Source of the DNA: Vibrio tapetis subsp. quintayensis
GTDB taxonomy: Bacteria; Pseudomonadota; Gammaproteobacteria; Enterobacterales; Vibrionaceae
DNA length: 64,000 bases
Assembly: GCF_030409945.1 (NCBI RefSeq)
Contig: NZ_JAUFQV010000043.1
Coordinates: 124,001-188,000, forward strand
Direction: 5' to 3'
Positions 61,743-64,000 of this stretch are shown one piece after another (the stretch's first letter is position 1; each line of letters starts with the position of its first letter). Under the pieces are notes generated by a model. The model did not search any database and was not told where the DNA came from. It saw only the letters and a program-made list of their open reading frames with translations. The translations under genes were made by a program, and so were the position numbers.

Positions 61743-61750
61743 TAGAAGAT
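61720..61750. repeat. Inverted repeat spanning the stop codon of the metallopeptidase gene
   Basis: Perfect 12-bp arms ATCTTCTATCAC (61720-61731) and GTGATAGAAGAT (61739-61750) with a 7-nt loop enclose the TGA at 61740-61742. No T-run follows, so it is not a typical terminator. Directly after it, GGTTACA occurs twice in tandem (61759-61772). Confidence 0.75.
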
Positions 61751-61783
61751 AGTGTTAAGGTTACAGGTTACAGGCAGAGCGGT

Positions 61784-62983
61784 TTAAGAAATTGGCGCTT
61801 GTTGGGGGGAATCGGGTTTGTCGCAGTGCCATAATCCAATGAACGCGAGGATTGATGCGAGTAGCATGATCGCGCCCAAAGACATCTGATTTTCAGACGA
61901 CATAAACGATGCCGCTAAGGTTGCCAAACCTGCACCGAAGTTTTGAAGACCACCTAACACCGCACCTGCCGTACCCGCATGAGACGGAAATGGCGAGAGT
62001 GCGCCTGTTGTCGCGGCCGGAAACAAAATACCCGCGCCAAGAAAGTACACAGTAGCACCGCCCACCAACGTCAATACCGTTGTTTGGTCGAACAAACCTG
62101 GCACCAACACTATGGCTGAGCCAAGAGTAATTGCTACTATGCCGATGAGCAAAGAAGTGCGCTCCGACCATCTATCTGCAATGAGGCTTGAAACACCGGC
62201 TCCTGCTAAGTAGCCAGGAATAGGAACGATGAATAACATACTGACCGTCGTTGCGGGTAATCCGAGTGTTCCCCCAAGCAATACACCGGCTGCAGCTTCA
62301 AATACCGCCACACCTGCAAATGTCGCAACCAGCGTCATCAAGAAGCCTTGGAATTGACGGTTGCTTAAAACGTAACGATAGCTTTCTAGTACCGACTCAC
62401 TCTTGCGTCGTTCTTTAGGTAGTGTTTCGTGCAAGCTTGTCATCATGGTTAACACCACCGCAATGCCAAACAGAGCAAGAAATAAGTAACTGCTGCGCCA
62501 GCCAAAACTTTCCGTTAAGAAGCCGCCTAAAACAGGCGCCATTAAGGGAGAGAACATCAAACACATACTGATCAGGCTATTGGCTCTCATTAAATCTGAG
62601 CCAGAAAAACAGTCGCGAGTAAGGGTTCGAGCCATCGCTCCGCCACAACCAATACCGACTCCCTGAATAAAGCTGCCAAGTAGAAACAGCTCGAAACTCG
62701 GCGCGAATAATGCGGCGACGGTTCCAAGTAAGTAGACCACCATTCCAATGATAATGACCGGTTTGCGACCAATGCGATCCGATAACGGGCCATAAACAAA
62801 CTGAGACAAACCGTAAGGGATGAGATAACACGCCATTACCGCCTGCAAGGCACTTGGATCGACCAAGAACTCACTCGCCATGTGACCAATCGATGGTACG
62901 TACATAGTTTGAGTCATTTGACCTACGGCGGCCAAGATTGCAATAAGAAAGGTCAACCGAGCCAAAGGCACAGAAGCGGACAT
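61784..62983 (-). CDS. emrD: Multidrug efflux MFS transporter EmrD
   Basis: A proton/drug antiporter of 399 residues with twelve predicted helices. The sequence follows E. coli EmrD: VGQMTQTMYVPSIGHMASEF, QFVYGPLSDRIGRKPVIIIG (MFS motif A), GGAMARTLTRD and SPFPSHAGTAGAVLGGLQN. EmrD expels amphipathic compounds and uncouplers. It is a single gene converging on the metallopeptidase gene. Its upstream region (62984-63267) holds no other gene. Confidence 0.92.
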   Translation of the reverse strand: MSASVPLARLTFLIAILAAVGQMTQTMYVPSIGHMASEFLVDPSALQAVMACYLIPYGLSQFVYGPLSDRIGRKPVIIIGMVVYLLGTVAALFAPSFELFLLGSFIQGVGIGCGGAMARTLTRDCFSGSDLMRANSLISMCLMFSPLMAPVLGGFLTESFGWRSSYLFLALFGIAVVLTMMTSLHETLPKERRKSESVLESYRYVLSNRQFQGFLMTLVATFAGVAVFEAAAGVLLGGTLGLPATTVSMLFIVPIPGYLAGAGVSSLIADRWSERTSLLIGIVAITLGSAIVLVPGLFDQTTVLTLVGGATVYFLGAGILFPAATTGALSPFPSHAGTAGAVLGGLQNFGAGLATLAASFMSSENQMSLGAIMLLASILAFIGLWHCDKPDSPQQAPIS

Positions 62984-63267
62984 GCTGAAACTCCTGAAAA
63001 ATTACTATCAATATGTGAATAGTGAGAAAGACAAAAACGTGTGTTAGATCACACTGTGTTAGGACGGCGAGATAGTAGAGGTAATGCGCATAGCAAGCAA
63101 CAGGAAATTTTCTGCTTTCGCACGATGCTTTTCTATTGATTGGATTAGCTTATCTAATGCCTGGCTAGGTTAAGTTCGATAAAAATAAAGGGATAAAAGG
63201 GGAAACCTCAAGAATGACACCAAAAATAGCCTAGTTTAATTTATGAGCACTACAAGCCAAGATCTGA

Positions 63268-63861
63268 CTACCATTCGATTTCAATCACAGTGCCCACTTT
63301 GACCATTTCTACAAAGCGTCTGATTTCATCATTCGTAATGGCGATACAACCATCGGTCCAGTCAAACTGTTGAGCGATTGGGGCAAAGTTAGGGTGCCAG
63401 TCTTTTTGTCCGTGGATCATAATCAGCCCACCAGGATCAACACCGAGTTGTGTTGCGCGCTGTATGTCTGCTTCGTTAGGGTAACTGATGTGCATTGATA
63501 GGTGAAAAGCCGAGTCTGTCTTGATGTAGTCGAGAACATAGCGACCTTCCGGTGTTTTTTGGTCTCCCTCTTGTTGTTTGTGGCCTTTAGGCGACTTTCC
63601 CAGTGCTATTTGAAATTCCGCAACCACAACGTGATTGTCTAGCAGATACATACGGCGTTTAGATTTGTCGACCTTTACCATGTCAACGTCTGCCAAGCTG
63701 GCAGGGCTAAAAACCAAAGCCACGAAGATCAAACCACAAGAAACTAAAGCTTGGTTTAACAACATCCTGCGTGTTCGGTAAGTTAGGTTTTTCCAACGAT
63801 CAGCTCGGAGTAAAGCAAGCCTGTTGAATGGCAGTGTCATTGAGGGAGAAACGCGTCGCAT
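63268..63861 (-). CDS. L,D-transpeptidase (YkuD domain)
   Basis: A periplasmic peptidoglycan cross-linking or anchoring enzyme. The YkuD domain is shown by VDKSKRRMYLLDNHVVVAEF, GKSPKGHKQQEGDQKTPEG and the catalytic region HGQKD...DWTDGCIAITNDE with the active-site cysteine. A signal-type hydrophobic segment (QALVSCGLIFVALVFSPASLA) lies ahead of it. The start is uncertain: ATG 63861 is used, with ATG 63840 and ATG 63765 as alternatives; none has a strong ribosome-binding site, and the TTG at 63915 sits inside a terminator and is unlikely. A single gene. Confidence 0.87.
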   Translation of the reverse strand: MRRVSPSMTLPFNRLALLRADRWKNLTYRTRRMLLNQALVSCGLIFVALVFSPASLADVDMVKVDKSKRRMYLLDNHVVVAEFQIALGKSPKGHKQQEGDQKTPEGRYVLDYIKTDSAFHLSMHISYPNEADIQRATQLGVDPGGLIMIHGQKDWHPNFAPIAQQFDWTDGCIAITNDEIRRFVEMVKVGTVIEIEW

Positions 63862-63913
63862 ACCGATTGAAATGAGTTTAAAGGTTGTGCAAGCAGTATA
63901 GAGGATGGCGCAC

Positions 63914-63940
63914 AAAAAACGCCGAGTCTAGCTCGGCGTT
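63914..63940 (-). terminator. Terminator of the minus-strand gene at the window edge
   Basis: A perfect 9-bp stem AACGCCGAG / CTCGGCGTT (63918-63926 and 63932-63940) with a 5-nt loop and a minus-strand T-run (complement of 63914-63919). It terminates the gene whose end lies at 63959. Confidence 0.88.
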
Positions 63941-63958
63941 TTGGGGTAGATCGTAAAA

Positions 63959-64000
63959 TTAGCCAATAAACGAGATGTAAGTCTGAAGAATGATCAGGTT
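63959..64000 (-). CDS. C-terminal end of an unidentified protein (cut by window edge)
   Basis: On the minus strand the last 13 codons (NLIILQTYISFIG) and TAA stop of a gene are visible, followed 18 nt later by a strong terminator. The hydrophobic tail suggests a membrane protein. Too little is present to assign a function. Confidence 0.5.
   Translation of the reverse strand, partial: NLIILQTYISFIG

Noticed and set aside
63862..63915. TTG start for the L,D-transpeptidase at 63915
   Set aside because: It falls in the T-run of a strong terminator belonging to the upstream gene.

Overview
The window is bacterial chromosomal DNA from a marine gammaproteobacterium, most probably a Vibrio of the Harveyi/alginolyticus type. 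This is inferred from gene content and protein likeness: PpsA beside its regulator PSRP, YejABEF, NnrS under an NsrR-like site, EmrD, a divergent maoP/hdfR pair, HopJ-family and LruC-domain proteins, and many two-component and c-di-GMP proteins. No rRNA, tRNA, CRISPR array, insertion sequence or phage gene was seen. Genes are dense, intact and often in short operons separated by clear rho-independent terminators.

Layout. 1-5.9 kb: the end of a formate dehydrogenase alpha subunit (cut by the window edge), a membrane diguanylate cyclase, a YddG-type exporter and a LysR regulator. 6.1-6.9 kb: a GNAT/NIPSNAP pair. 6.9-15 kb: a catabolic-looking island with a LacI regulator, porin, tandem NTF2-like (SnoaL-like) protein and MFS transporter on the minus strand, facing a sodium:solute symporter and L-serine deaminase on the plus strand, with CRP-like sites between. 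15-18.5 kb: an array of ten CCCGTAA heptamers, then ppsR and ppsA. 19.8-26.8 kb: a signalling operon of a triple-receiver hybrid kinase, stand-alone CheR, stand-alone CheB and a receiver-first kinase. 26.9-31 kb: LysR, AraC, LysE, HopJ and GAF-GGDEF genes. 31-34.3 kb: a lipoprotein and LruC-domain secreted protein, then maoP facing hdfR. 35.4-39.2 kb: a YheO-like regulator, RidA, a dicarboxylate/amino-acid symporter and MetC, plausibly a sulfur amino-acid lyase operon. 39.4-41.2 kb: a secreted subtilase with a chitin-binding-like tail. 41.2-46.9 kb: yejABEF. 47.2-51.5 kb: an RND pump and adaptor. 52-55.5 kb: a second CHASE4-type diguanylate cyclase and a chemoreceptor. 55.6-59.1 kb: NnrS and acetoacetyl-CoA ligase. 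59.3-64 kb: a Gfo/Idh oxidoreductase, a HExxH metallopeptidase-like protein, EmrD and an L,D-transpeptidase.

How they fit. Several modules pass carbon into pyruvate/PEP: serine deaminase and cystathionine beta-lyase release 2-aminoacrylate and then pyruvate, RidA disarms 2-aminoacrylate, and PpsA turns pyruvate into PEP under PSRP control. Three diguanylate cyclases, the MCP and the CheR/CheB kinase operon form a large sensory component. The most unusual unit is the kinase-CheR-CheB-kinase operon, which has methylation enzymes but no CheA, CheW or receptor beside it. All functions are read from sequence and family knowledge; no database search was run.
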